Positions 41,943-52,700 of a DNA stretch of 64,000 bases are shown piece after piece. The notes beneath the pieces were generated by a model that was not told where the DNA came from, did not search any database, and worked only from the letters and a program-made list of their open reading frames with translations. Within the stretch, counting starts at the first letter, position 1. Each line of letters starts with the position of its first letter. Position numbers and translations under genes: made by a program. The DNA is from Gordonia sp049847105 (GTDB lineage Bacteria > Actinomycetota > Actinomycetes > Mycobacteriales > Mycobacteriaceae), in the NCBI RefSeq assembly GCF_049847105.1, contig NZ_JBNCNS010000002.1, forward strand, positions 496,001 through 560,000, written 5' to 3'.

Positions 41943-43064
41943 TCACCGACCGGCGGACTCGCGTGAGGCCTCGATCTCTTGTTCGCGGTCCTCCTCGCGC
42001 CGGCGACGTCCGCGTTCGCGATATCCGTAGGTCGCGGCGAGGATGTCGGAGTAGCTGTCGGCGCTGGAACCGACGGCTCCGGCCACCGTGCCCATCGACG
42101 TCGCCAGCCAGGCCAGATATAGATAATTGTGGAACGACGCGCTCTGGAGGCTCAACTCCTGCGCCAGAAAACCGGAGTCGATCACGGCGAGCGCGGCACA
42201 CACCGTGGTGACGAACAGGCCGATGTACAACACTGCGGCGTTGAGCAGCACTGTCGTCGCGGTCGCCGCGTTGTAAAGCCGGGCGCGCGCCGGAGGCAGC
42301 ATGCCCTTCCGTTCCCACAGCCGGTTGTTGACGATCAACCACACCGTCATCACGACCATCGACAGCAGCGACAGACCGGCGAGGCGCCACGGGCTGAGTG
42401 CATTGGCCATCGCCCAGATAGAGGAATAGAAGACGCCGAAACTGGCGGTGGCGGCGGCAGCTGCCATCAGGCCGGTCAGGGTCGGGATGAGCCTCCACGG
42501 GTGGTTGCCGCGGACCATTCCGGCAACCATCCTGGTGCGGCTCAACAACTTCCCGGAGGCCAGATACTCGAGATCGTCCCGGTCGGCCGGGAACCAACGC
42601 GCGCCGTGGACGGCGCTCCTCGCGTGCGGCGAGCGAACACGCCTGACCGCTGCGACGATCACGGGCAGCAGCCGATGGGTGACGATGCCGAGTGCCGGCA
42701 GCGACACGACCACCGTGGACCGGTTGTGGTCGACCTCAGCGATCATGCCTCGTCGCCCGTCCATACGCGGGAACTCGGTGATCACGACGACCACCGAGGC
42801 TTCATCCCCTGGGTCGCGCAGCCGCTCCGGAACGAGGAGTCCGCCGTCTGGGTTCAGCGCGAGGGTTTCGGTGTCGACCTTGAGTGAGTCGATCCCGGCA
42901 CTGTCCCGCAGGCGTTCATCCAGCCGGTCGCGGATCCGGTCGACGGCAGCCGTCGGCGGGCCCGGATCGGCGACGACCCGTACCGACCACGGAGTTGTGT
43001 CAGCATGATCGGCCACGCCGTGAAGGCCCGCGTCGCCGGAGTTGTGTTCGCGGTGATCCACCAT
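41943..43064 (-). CDS. Conserved integral membrane protein, unknown function
   Basis: 373 aa from the ATG at 43064. Soluble N-terminal ~185 residues (DTTPWSVRVVADPGPPTAAVDRIRDRL, VVVVITEFPRMDGRRGMIAEVD) with an alpha/beta pattern, then four or so membrane helices (LIPTLTGLMAAAAATASFGVF, LAGLSLLSMVVMTVWLIVNN, TTVLLNAAVLYIGLFVTTVCAAL, YLYLAWLATSMGTVAGAVG) and a charged tail. Not recognised. Same strand as the HhH gene (9 bases apart). Confidence 0.7.
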   Translation of the reverse strand: MVDHREHNSGDAGLHGVADHADTTPWSVRVVADPGPPTAAVDRIRDRLDERLRDSAGIDSLKVDTETLALNPDGGLLVPERLRDPGDEASVVVVITEFPRMDGRRGMIAEVDHNRSTVVVSLPALGIVTHRLLPVIVAAVRRVRSPHARSAVHGARWFPADRDDLEYLASGKLLSRTRMVAGMVRGNHPWRLIPTLTGLMAAAAATASFGVFYSSIWAMANALSPWRLAGLSLLSMVVMTVWLIVNNRLWERKGMLPPARARLYNAATATTVLLNAAVLYIGLFVTTVCAALAVIDSGFLAQELSLQSASFHNYLYLAWLATSMGTVAGAVGSSADSYSDILAATYGYRERGRRRREEDREQEIEASRESAGR

Positions 43065-43133
43065 GCATCCAGTACTACCCGCCGCGACAGCGGGTCAATC
43101 CCGGATGCCGTCCACCGGTTGGCACGTCGCCGA

Positions 43134-43324
43134 TCAGCAGCAGCGAGCGCCGGGGTTGCGGTCCTGTTCGGCGTACCGGTGCCGCCAATATTCCCGCTCG
43201 GAGAGCGGGGGCCGATCCGGGTGTGTGCGTGCGGCGTGGTCGAGATAGTGCGCATAGTCGCGGTCGCCCATCACGCTGCCGACGTACCAACTGACGGCGT
43301 CCCAACCACGACGGATGGTGGCGA

Positions 43325-43328
<4 letters not shown>
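43134..43328 (-). CDS. YbdD/YjiX-family small protein, CstA partner
   Basis: 64 aa, GTG start overlapping the cstA stop by four bases (GTGA). VGSVMGDRDYAHYLDHAARTHPDRPPLSEREYWRHRYAEQDRNPGARCC is the YbdD family signature, including the C-terminal CC. In E. coli ybdD follows cstA (pyruvate/peptide uptake) in the same way. Confidence 0.92.
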
Positions 43329-45637
<2,309 letters not shown>

Positions 45638-45661
45638 CGGCGCTACCTTCCTCATCACGAG

Positions 45662-45677
45662 TGTGGCCCGGGTCACT
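45662..45677. promoter_or_regulatory. CRP-like site between cstA and GH3 genes
   Basis: TGTGG-N6-TCACT, eight of ten matches to TGTGA-N6-TCACA. On the minus strand TATAGT (45680-45675) is a good -10 for cstA, so the site would overlap the start of transcription. cstA is CRP-controlled in enteric bacteria; that is known there and inferred here. Confidence 0.4.
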
Positions 45678-45747
45678 ATACAGCCCGTACGGGGACCCAC
45701 TCGGCGGGGACATTGAATCGAGATATCGCCTCGGGCAGGCTGGCTTC

Positions 45748-48012
45748 ATGCCCACTCAATCGCCCTCCCCGTCGCGGCCCGGTGACCATCACGCGCGAGC
45801 CGTCGAGATCGTCGCCGCCCTCTCGACGACACAGAAGGCCGCCCTCACATCGGGAGCATCGTTCTGGCACACCGTGGGATTCGCCGACCACGGTGTCGAA
45901 CCGTTGATGCTCACCGACGGGCCGCACGGAATCCGCAAACAGGCGGGCGATGCCGACGCCCTCGGCATCAACGACTCGGTTCCGGCGGTCTGTTTCCCGC
46001 CGGCGGTGGCGATGGCCTCGTCGTTCGATGCTGCCGCGATCGAGCGCGTCGGGGATGCGCTCGGGATCGAGTGCGTCGCCGAACGGGTCGGGGTGATCCT
46101 CGGGCCGGGCGTCAACATCAAGCGGTCACTGCTCGGCGGGCGGAACTTCGAATACCTGTCCGAGGACCCATATCTGACGGGCCGCATCGGGGCCGCCCTG
46201 GTGCGCGGCGTGCAGGGGCATGGCATCGGGACCTCGGTCAAGCATTTCGCGGTCAACAACCAGGAACACGAACGTCTCCGGGTCAGTGCGGACGTGGACG
46301 AGCGCCCGCTGCACGAGATCTATCTCAGGGCGTTCGAGCACATCGTCCGCACCGAACAGCCGTGGACGATCATGGCGTCGTACAACAAGATCAACGGTGT
46401 GTATGCGACCGAGAACACCTGGCTTCTCACCGAGACGCTGCGGGGGCGATGGGGATTCGACGGGCTGGTGGTCTCCGACTGGATGGCGGTCGACGACCGG
46501 GTGGTGGCGCTGAGCGCCGGACTCGATCTGGAGATGCCGTCGAGTGGGGACGTCGGACCGGACGCGGTGCGGGCCGCGGTGGATCGGGGCGACGTGGCTG
46601 TGGAGGTACTGGATGCCGCGGCCTGCCGGGTCGTCGAGCTGGCGTCGGCCGCAGCGGAGAACGGAGCCGACGGCGCGGCGTACGACCGCGAAGCGCACCA
46701 CCGCCTGGCGCGGGAGGTGGCGAGGCGCTGTCCGGTCCTGCTGAAGAACGATGCCGTCGACGACGCCGGTCCGGTGCTGCCGCTCTCCCGATCGACGTCG
46801 GTCGCGGTGATCGGCGAGTTCGCGCGGACACCGCGCTATCAGGGCGGCGGCAGTTCGAAGATCAATCCCTTCCGCCTCGACGTCGCGCTCGATGAGATGC
46901 GGTCGCTCGCCGCCCCGGACGCAGTGTCGTTCGCACCCGGATTCGCGATCGCCGCAACGGAATCCGACGATCAGATGGTCGATGCGGCGGTCGATGCCGC
47001 CCGCCGGTCCGAGGTCGCGGTGGTCTTTCTCGGACTCGGCGACGACGACGAATCCGAAGGCTTCGACCGCACCGACTGGCGCCTGCCCGCACCGCAGCTC
47101 GAACTGCTCAGGCGGGTCCTCGAGGGGAACCCGCGGACCGTCGTGGTGCTCTCCAACGGAAGCGTGGTCGACCTCGCCGAGGTCGATGCGGCCCCTGCGG
47201 TGCTCGAGGGCTGGCTGCTCGGGCAGGCCGGTGGCGGAGCGATCGCCGACATCCTCTATGGCGTGGCCGATCCGTCCGGACGTCTCGCGGAGACGATCCC
47301 GCTCCGGCTCGCCGACAGTCCGTCGTTCCTGGACTTCCCCGGCGAACAGTTGCACGTGCGCTACGGCGAGGGGATCTTCGTCGGGTATCGGTGGTACGAC
47401 GCTCGTGATCTCCCGGTCCGCTATCCGTTTGGCCACGGATTATCCTACACTACAATGGAATTCGACGACATCGAGGTGACGTCGACAACGGCGGGGCTCG
47501 AGCTCGGCGTCACGGTGTCGAATACGGGCGCTCGCGAGGGGCGGGCGGTGGCGCAGGTCTATCTCGGCCTGGACGACTCGGTGGTCGCCCGCCCGCCCCG
47601 GGAGCTGAAGGCGGTCGGGATCGCCGACCTCGAGCCGGGAGGATCGCAGCGTCTCGGACTGCGGATACCGAGATCCGAACTCGCCTATTGGGATCGGGCG
47701 GCCGACGACTGGGTCGTGGAAGGCGGCGCCTACCGGGTGGAGGTCGGCGCGTCGAGCCGCGACATCCGGGTGGTCACCGCCGTCGAGGTGCCCGGCGACG
47801 ATCGCACCGCACCCGTCGGCCCGTCGTCGACGGTCGGTGAAGTGCTCGACCATCCGATCGCGGGACCCGAATTCCGTTCCCGGATCGCGGCATTGATGGG
47901 CGTCGACGAAATCGACCCGGCCATCCTGATGATGGTCTCGTCGTTCCCGATCGGCCGTATCTCGCCGATGCTGGGCCTCGACGAGGCCGCGCTCGACGAG
48001 TTGCTCGCCTAG
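45748..48012 (+). CDS. Glycoside hydrolase family 3 beta-glucosidase
   Basis: 754 aa from the ATG at 45748. GH3 N-domain with ILGPGVNIKRSLLGGRNFEYLSEDPYLTG, KHFAVNNQEHER and nucleophile Asp244 in GLVVSDWMAVDD; C-domain with GGGSSKINPF and SEGFDRTDW; a fibronectin-III-like domain (about 560-690) and a C-terminal helical bit. No signal peptide, so cytosolic hydrolysis of imported glucosides. The end overlaps the convergent P450 stop by four bases. Confidence 0.92.
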   Translation: MPTQSPSPSRPGDHHARAVEIVAALSTTQKAALTSGASFWHTVGFADHGVEPLMLTDGPHGIRKQAGDADALGINDSVPAVCFPPAVAMASSFDAAAIERVGDALGIECVAERVGVILGPGVNIKRSLLGGRNFEYLSEDPYLTGRIGAALVRGVQGHGIGTSVKHFAVNNQEHERLRVSADVDERPLHEIYLRAFEHIVRTEQPWTIMASYNKINGVYATENTWLLTETLRGRWGFDGLVVSDWMAVDDRVVALSAGLDLEMPSSGDVGPDAVRAAVDRGDVAVEVLDAAACRVVELASAAAENGADGAAYDREAHHRLAREVARRCPVLLKNDAVDDAGPVLPLSRSTSVAVIGEFARTPRYQGGGSSKINPFRLDVALDEMRSLAAPDAVSFAPGFAIAATESDDQMVDAAVDAARRSEVAVVFLGLGDDDESEGFDRTDWRLPAPQLELLRRVLEGNPRTVVVLSNGSVVDLAEVDAAPAVLEGWLLGQAGGGAIADILYGVADPSGRLAETIPLRLADSPSFLDFPGEQLHVRYGEGIFVGYRWYDARDLPVRYPFGHGLSYTTMEFDDIEVTSTTAGLELGVTVSNTGAREGRAVAQVYLGLDDSVVARPPRELKAVGIADLEPGGSQRLGLRIPRSELAYWDRAADDWVVEGGAYRVEVGASSRDIRVVTAVEVPGDDRTAPVGPSSTVGEVLDHPIAGPEFRSRIAALMGVDEIDPAILMMVSSFPIGRISPMLGLDEAALDELLA

Positions 48013-49367
48013 CCCGGGGCCACGCGGCGGCGGAGAGTGACGCGGCCACCACGGCGGGGCGAGTAGGCCACGCCACGACTGTGCCACGCCTCGCCCTTGG
48101 CCGATGTCGGCTCGATGACGAAGTCCCGCAGCAGGCTTCGCAGGACGACGTCCATCTCCATGTGGGCGAATGCCGCGCCGATGCACCGGCGGGTCCCGCC
48201 ACCGAACGGGAGCCACGCCTGTCCCGGTGTGTTCCCGACGAACCGGTCGGGATCGAAGCGCTCCGGGTCGGCGAACTGCCTGCTGTCGTCGTGTAGGAGG
48301 GAGATGGCGACCAGGACGTTGTAGCCCTGGGGGATTCGATAGGGGCCGAGCTCGAGGAGTTCGGTGACCACATGGCGGCCGGCCAGGTCGATGACCGGGC
48401 GGCTGCGCTGGATCTCCATGATGGTGGCCATCCGGAGCTCGCTGCCACCCTCGTCGGCCTCGTCGACCAGTGCGCGAAGGACGTCCGGATTCCGTTGTAG
48501 CCGTTCGATTGCCCAGGCCAATGTGGTCGCGGTGGTCTCATGGCCGGCCACCAGGAGCGTGAGCAACTCGTCGCCGATCTCGGCGTCGGTCATCGACGAA
48601 CCGTCGTCGTAGGTGCTCTGGAGCATCAGCGCGAGGATGTCGTCGCGCTCGTCGAGCCGGGGATCCGCGCGTGCCTTCGCGATGAGCGTCGCGAGGGTGT
48701 CGACGTAGACCTGCCGGCGGGTGACGAAGTTGCGTCGTGGATCCAGACGGCCCAGGGAGAACGGGATGTCGGGGGTGGATGCGAGGCGGGAGCCGACTGT
48801 CACCAGCGGCGGGATGATGTCACGCAGCGTGTCGAGTTCGCGCCCGTCAGCGCCGAAGACCGTCCGGAGGATGACGTTGAGTGTCACGCGCATCATCGGT
48901 TCGAGGGTGGCGAATTCGGTGCCCATCCGCCAGGTCCGTGCCTCCGCGTCGAATTCCTCGGCAACCACGGCTTCGTATTGCTTGATCCTCCGTCCGTGCA
49001 GCGGGGGAGTGAGGAGTTTGCGGCGGCGGCGGTGGTCAGTGCCCTCGAGTGCGAACATCGATCCGTCGCCGAGGATGCGGCCCAAGTTCGGCTGGACGTT
49101 GGCGACCTGGTCGGTAGACGTGGTGAACAGCTGCTTGGCCGTGGTCGGATCGGCGATGACGACGACCTTGCCGAACAACGGGATTCGGAGTGTGAAGGCG
49201 GGGCCGTACCGACGGGCAAAGGCGGCGAGCGTCTGGCGGCGCCGGGCCACGAACCCGAGACCCTGCACGAACGGGGGCAGGTGCGGTCCGGGTGGCAGTA
49301 CCGGCGACGGGTCGGGCGATGTGCTCGAGTCGGCGACGGATCTTCCGATCGGTTGTGCGGCGACCAT
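48009..49367 (-). CDS. Cytochrome P450
   Basis: 452 aa. I-helix LLVAGHETTATTLAWA, K-helix ExxR in TIMEIQRSRP region, PERFDPDRF, and the heme loop FGGGTRRCIGAAFA with the Cys ligand. Form is like mycobacterial CYP135/CYP138-type enzymes. No redox partner is next to it. It is divergent from a TetR regulator over a perfect palindrome. Expected to hydroxylate a lipid-type substrate. Confidence 0.93.
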   Translation of the reverse strand: MVAAQPIGRSVADSSTSPDPSPVLPPGPHLPPFVQGLGFVARRRQTLAAFARRYGPAFTLRIPLFGKVVVIADPTTAKQLFTTSTDQVANVQPNLGRILGDGSMFALEGTDHRRRRKLLTPPLHGRRIKQYEAVVAEEFDAEARTWRMGTEFATLEPMMRVTLNVILRTVFGADGRELDTLRDIIPPLVTVGSRLASTPDIPFSLGRLDPRRNFVTRRQVYVDTLATLIAKARADPRLDERDDILALMLQSTYDDGSSMTDAEIGDELLTLLVAGHETTATTLAWAIERLQRNPDVLRALVDEADEGGSELRMATIMEIQRSRPVIDLAGRHVVTELLELGPYRIPQGYNVLVAISLLHDDSRQFADPERFDPDRFVGNTPGQAWLPFGGGTRRCIGAAFAHMEMDVVLRSLLRDFVIEPTSAKGEAWHSRGVAYSPRRGGRVTLRRRVAPG

Positions 49368-49413
49368 GTGCGAATCCCTTCCCGGGCGACGGGTGACGGC
49401 GGCTGGTACAGCG

Positions 49414-49435
49414 GCGTACCGGTCCGACGGTACGC
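49414..49435. promoter_or_regulatory. Candidate TetR operator between P450 and tetR
   Basis: GCGTACC (49414-49420) and GGTACGC (49429-49435): perfect 7-base arms, 8-base spacer, in the 114-base region between the divergent genes. Confidence 0.65.
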
Positions 49436-49481
49436 TCGCGTTCCGCGTTGTCGCAAGGGGACGGGGTCGTATGGTTGGGGG

Positions 49482-50138
49482 GTGTCCGATGCAGCTGTGT
49501 CCGAGGCGGCCCCGACGGAGGCCGACGACGGGAGGGCGCCGACCGGCCCCGGCGGCGGGAGAGTGTCACCGCTGCGGCAACGCCTGCTCGATGCCATGGC
49601 CAGATGTCTGATGGACCGCGGATATCGGGAGACCACGGTCGCCGATGTGGTGCGGGTCGCCCGTACGTCCCGCCGGTCCTTCTATCAGGAATTCAGTGAC
49701 AAACAGGCGTGTTTCGTCGACCTGCTGCAGACGACCAACGACGCCATGGTCGCGGCGATCGCCGGCGCAGTCGATCCGGCGGCCGAATGGAGAACGCAGA
49801 TCCGGCAGGCGGTCGAGGTGTACGTGTCCGTCACCGACGAACATCCGGAGATCGCGTGGAGCTGGATTCGTGAGCTGCCGGCTCTCGGTGAGTCGGCGCG
49901 GCGGGTGCAGGTCGAGGCGATGGAGTCATTGATCGATGTACTGGTGCCGTTGACCGACAATCCGCAGATGCGGGCCGCGGGCATCGCCCCGATGACACGC
50001 GAGATCGGTGTGATGATCTGGGGTGGCATCCGTGAGCTCGCGGCCTCGGCGCTGGAGGAGAACCGCTCACTCCACACCATCGTCGAGCCGGCGGTCGCCG
50101 CGTGTATCGCGTTGGTGGGTGCCAACATCGAGGGTTGA
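49482..50138 (+). CDS. TetR-family transcriptional regulator
   Basis: 218 aa, GTG start at 49482 after a G-rich run; another GTG lies a few codons on. DNA-binding domain RQRLLDAMARCLMDRGYRETTVADVVRVARTSRRSFYQEFSDKQACFVDLL. A Pro/Gly-rich leader (~30 residues) precedes it. Divergent from the P450 with an operator-like palindrome between, and 21 bases before the SDR gene, so likely controls both. Confidence 0.88.
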   Translation: MSDAAVSEAAPTEADDGRAPTGPGGGRVSPLRQRLLDAMARCLMDRGYRETTVADVVRVARTSRRSFYQEFSDKQACFVDLLQTTNDAMVAAIAGAVDPAAEWRTQIRQAVEVYVSVTDEHPEIAWSWIRELPALGESARRVQVEAMESLIDVLVPLTDNPQMRAAGIAPMTREIGVMIWGGIRELAASALEENRSLHTIVEPAVAACIALVGANIEG

Positions 50139-50159
50139 TCGGCCACCGAGATCCGTACT

Positions 50160-50948
50160 ATGTTGTCGACGGTGGCGATACGGTTGGAATTGGACGGTCG
50201 ACGGGCCCTGCTAACGGGGGCCGGGCAGGGCGTGGGCAGAGGGCTGGCGTTGGCCTTCGCCGAGGCGGGAGCCGAGGTGCTGGTGAACGATCTCGGCCGG
50301 GAGCGCGCAGATGCCGTCGTCGACGAGATCCGGTCCGCCGGTGGCGTCGCCACCGCGGTCCCGTTCGATGTGACCGATCACCGTGCCGTCGCCGACGCGG
50401 TCGCCGCTTCGGGGACGATCGACATCCTGGTGAACAATGCCGGCAATGCGGGTGCGGGCCCGTTCACGGTGGGTCGTCGCTTCCACGAGACCGATCCGGT
50501 CGACTGGGAGCCGTTCATCCAGGTCAATCTCTACGGCGTGATGCACTGTACGCATGCGGTGCTGCCGGACATGATCGCTCGTGGCTGGGGTCGCATCATC
50601 ACCATCGTCTCCGACGCGGCGCGTACCGGCGATCGCAACAGCGCTGTGTACGCGGCGGCGAAGGCCGGCGCGGCAGGGTTCGTGCGTTCGATCGCGATGG
50701 AGGGCGGACGCCACGGGATCACGGTGAACAGCATCGCGCTCGGCACCATGCACACCCCGCTCACCGAGGCGCTCTGGGACGACCCGGACTCGCCACGAGC
50801 CAAAGCGATACTGCAGAACTACCAGATCCGCCGCCCCGGAACCGCCGACGACCTGGCACACCTCGCGGTTCTCCTTGCCGGCGATCAGGGTTCGTGGATC
50901 ACCGGGCAGACCATCCCGGTCAACGGCGGGTACTCGTTCGCGCTCTGA
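50160..50948 (+). CDS. Short-chain dehydrogenase/reductase (SDR)
   Basis: 262 aa. Classical SDR: cofactor motif TGAGQGVGRG, DV at the adenine end, NNAGNAG, Ser in IVSDAA and Tyr-x3-Lys in VYAAAKAG; C-terminal ITGQTIPVNGGYSFAL. Likely oxidises or reduces a hydroxyacyl-CoA or sterol-type alcohol. Follows tetR after 21 bases; co-transcription is likely. Confidence 0.9.
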   Translation: MLSTVAIRLELDGRRALLTGAGQGVGRGLALAFAEAGAEVLVNDLGRERADAVVDEIRSAGGVATAVPFDVTDHRAVADAVAASGTIDILVNNAGNAGAGPFTVGRRFHETDPVDWEPFIQVNLYGVMHCTHAVLPDMIARGWGRIITIVSDAARTGDRNSAVYAAAKAGAAGFVRSIAMEGGRHGITVNSIALGTMHTPLTEALWDDPDSPRAKAILQNYQIRRPGTADDLAHLAVLLAGDQGSWITGQTIPVNGGYSFAL

Positions 50949-51003
50949 GTGCCGGGCGGCCCCGACGATCCGGGCGGGCCGGATTCCGCGATCCGGCGGT
51001 AAA

Positions 51004-51022
51004 TACTGTTAGATCAACAGTA
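51004..51022. promoter_or_regulatory. Perfect palindrome before the decayed ligase gene
   Basis: TACTGTT (51004-51010), AGATC, AACAGTA (51016-51022): 7-base perfect arms, 5-base spacer. TetR-type operator form, 55 bases before the start of the pseudogene. Confidence 0.6.
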
Positions 51023-51076
51023 AGCGGGCCCGTAATGTGGTCGGCAATACCGACCGGAGTACCTGAGGAGGCGTTC

Positions 51077-51400
51077 GTGGCCCTCGACGACCTGTCGGTG
51101 CCGCCCGATCATCGGCGTCCGGACCGGCGGGGGGCCGTTCGGGTGGTGTCGCGCTCGACGATCTCGTCCACGGAGAATCCTTGGACAGCAACGATTTCGC
51201 CGATGTCGAATCCGACGACGTCGCGGCGATCCGGTACACGTCGGGAACCGCCGGACGACCCAAGTGGGTGGTGGTCACCCACCGCGGCATCATCACCAAT
51301 GCGATGGACATGGGTTCATGGCGCTGCGACCGGCAAGGTCGCGAAGAAGGTGCTGAAGACCCAGGTGCTCGCCGACGTCGATGCCGTGGTCCGGGTGGGC
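51077..51400 (+). pseudogene. Decayed acyl-CoA ligase (AMP-binding) remnant
   Basis: GTG at 51077 follows GAGGAG and begins VALDDLSVPPDHRRPD. In another frame (51142-51318) runs VALDDLVHGESLDSND, then the AMP-binding motif RYTSGTAGRPK with VVVTHRGIITNAMDM. In a third frame (51323-51390) comes ATGKVAKKVLK, the conserved C-terminal lysine motif of acyl-CoA ligases. About 500 residues are therefore reduced to three short pieces in different frames. The start, its RBS and the operator-like palindrome are preserved. Nothing here can be an active enzyme. Confidence 0.78.
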
Positions 51401-51406
51401 TGGCCG

Positions 51407-52495
51407 CTACCGCCAGGCGCCGCGGGTGTACTGGTCGGGATACGGCGCGTCCTGACGTGCGAGACCGAGTTCGTGCGCGGCGCGCAACGGCCAGGCGGCC
51501 TCACGGATGGCGGCGCGTGCGAGCAACACCGCCGCGATGTCGTCGTCCCCTGCGACCTTCTCGGCCTGGTCCGGCTGCGTGATGAGTCCGACTGCGGCGG
51601 TGTCGATTCCCGACTCGCGGTGGACCGAGCGCGCGAACTCCACCTGGTATCCGGGTCCCACCGGGATGTCGGCGTGTACATTGCCGCCGGTCGACACGTC
51701 GATCAGGTCCACACCGCGGTCACCGAGCAACCGGGCGAGCCGACCACTGTCGGCGGGGTCCCACCCGCCCTCGGTCCAGTCCGTGGCGGAGATGCGGACA
51801 AACAATGGCTTGCCGTCCGGCCACGCCTGCCGGACCGCCTCGACGACCTCGAGCACGATCCGGACGCGATTGTCGAAACTTCCGCCATAGGAGTCGTTGC
51901 GCTCGTTGGACAGTGGCGACAAGAACTGATGCAGCAGGTAGCCGTGCGCCGCATGGATCTCGACCACGTCGAAACCGGCGGCATCGGCGCGACGGGCCGC
52001 GTTCGCGAACGCCTCCACCACCTCAGCGATCTGGTCGGTGCTCAGCGCGGCCGGCGCTGCGAATCCGTCGAAGGCGATCGGCGACGGCCCGACCGTGGTC
52101 CAGCCTCCCTCGGCTGCGGGCACGCTGCCGGACTGTTCGGCGAACGGCGAATACACCGACGCCTTGCGGCCTGCATGCGCGAGTTGGACGCCGACGGTGG
52201 CGCCCTGGTCGTGCACGAAATCGGTGATCCGCCGCCACGCCCCGGCCTGTGCGTCGTTCCAGATCCCCGCGTCCTGAGCGCTGATGCGTCCGTCCGGCGT
52301 GACCGCCGCCGCTTCGCTCAGGATGAGCCCGAATCCCCCGGTGGCCCGCGCACCCAGGTGCACGAGGTGCCAGTCGGTGGGTACGCCGTCACCGGCGAAA
52401 CAGCTGTACTGGCACATCGGGGCGAGCCAGATGCGGTTGGGGATCTCGAGATCGCGGATGGTCAGCGGGCGGAAGAGAGTGGGACTGGTGGTCAC
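51407..52495 (-). CDS. Old Yellow Enzyme-family NADH:flavin oxidoreductase (YqjM/NamA-like)
   Basis: 362 aa from the GTG at 52495 (VTTSPTLFRPL); an upstream extension runs through tandem repeats and is not real. FMN barrel motifs: NRIWLAPMCQYS, VQLAHAGRKAS, EIHAAHGYLLHQFLSPLSNERNDSYGG, and VGLITQPDQAEKV. YqjM-type enzymes reduce activated C=C bonds. Sits among acyl-CoA enzymes, so it may reduce an enoyl or dienoyl intermediate. Confidence 0.92.
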   Translation of the reverse strand: MTTSPTLFRPLTIRDLEIPNRIWLAPMCQYSCFAGDGVPTDWHLVHLGARATGGFGLILSEAAAVTPDGRISAQDAGIWNDAQAGAWRRITDFVHDQGATVGVQLAHAGRKASVYSPFAEQSGSVPAAEGGWTTVGPSPIAFDGFAAPAALSTDQIAEVVEAFANAARRADAAGFDVVEIHAAHGYLLHQFLSPLSNERNDSYGGSFDNRVRIVLEVVEAVRQAWPDGKPLFVRISATDWTEGGWDPADSGRLARLLGDRGVDLIDVSTGGNVHADIPVGPGYQVEFARSVHRESGIDTAAVGLITQPDQAEKVAGDDDIAAVLLARAAIREAAWPLRAAHELGLARQDAPYPDQYTRGAWR

Positions 52496-52700
52496 GTGAG
52501 ACAAGAACGTCACGACCGGGACGAGAGATTCCCGGATCGCACAAACGGATTGTTCGGTGACTGACGGAGCTGGTCTGACGGGGCAGCGGGTCTGACGGGG
52601 CACTGGTCTGACGGGACACTGGTCTGACGGGGCACTGGTCTGACGGGGCACTGGGTCGAAACGCGTGTCGCCGACGCCGCCGAGCGGGGAGAGTGGAGTC
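52496..52700. other. Intergenic region with tandem repeats and the enoyl-hydratase promoter
   Basis: 205 bases between the divergent Old Yellow Enzyme and crotonase genes; apart from the 16-bp tandem repeats (52570-52650) no gene or palindrome is visible. Confidence 0.6.
52570..52650. repeat. Tandem 16-bp repeat, five copies
   Basis: CTGGTCTGACGGGGCA starts at 52570, 52603 (GGGACA variant), 52619 and 52635; the second copy (52586-52602) reads GCGGGTCTGACGGGGCA. Units are contiguous, 16-17 bp. It lies between divergent promoters and could vary in copy number. Confidence 0.92.

Noticed and set aside
52570..52650. CRISPR-like repeats
   Set aside because: Units are contiguous 16-mers without spacers and no cas gene is near.
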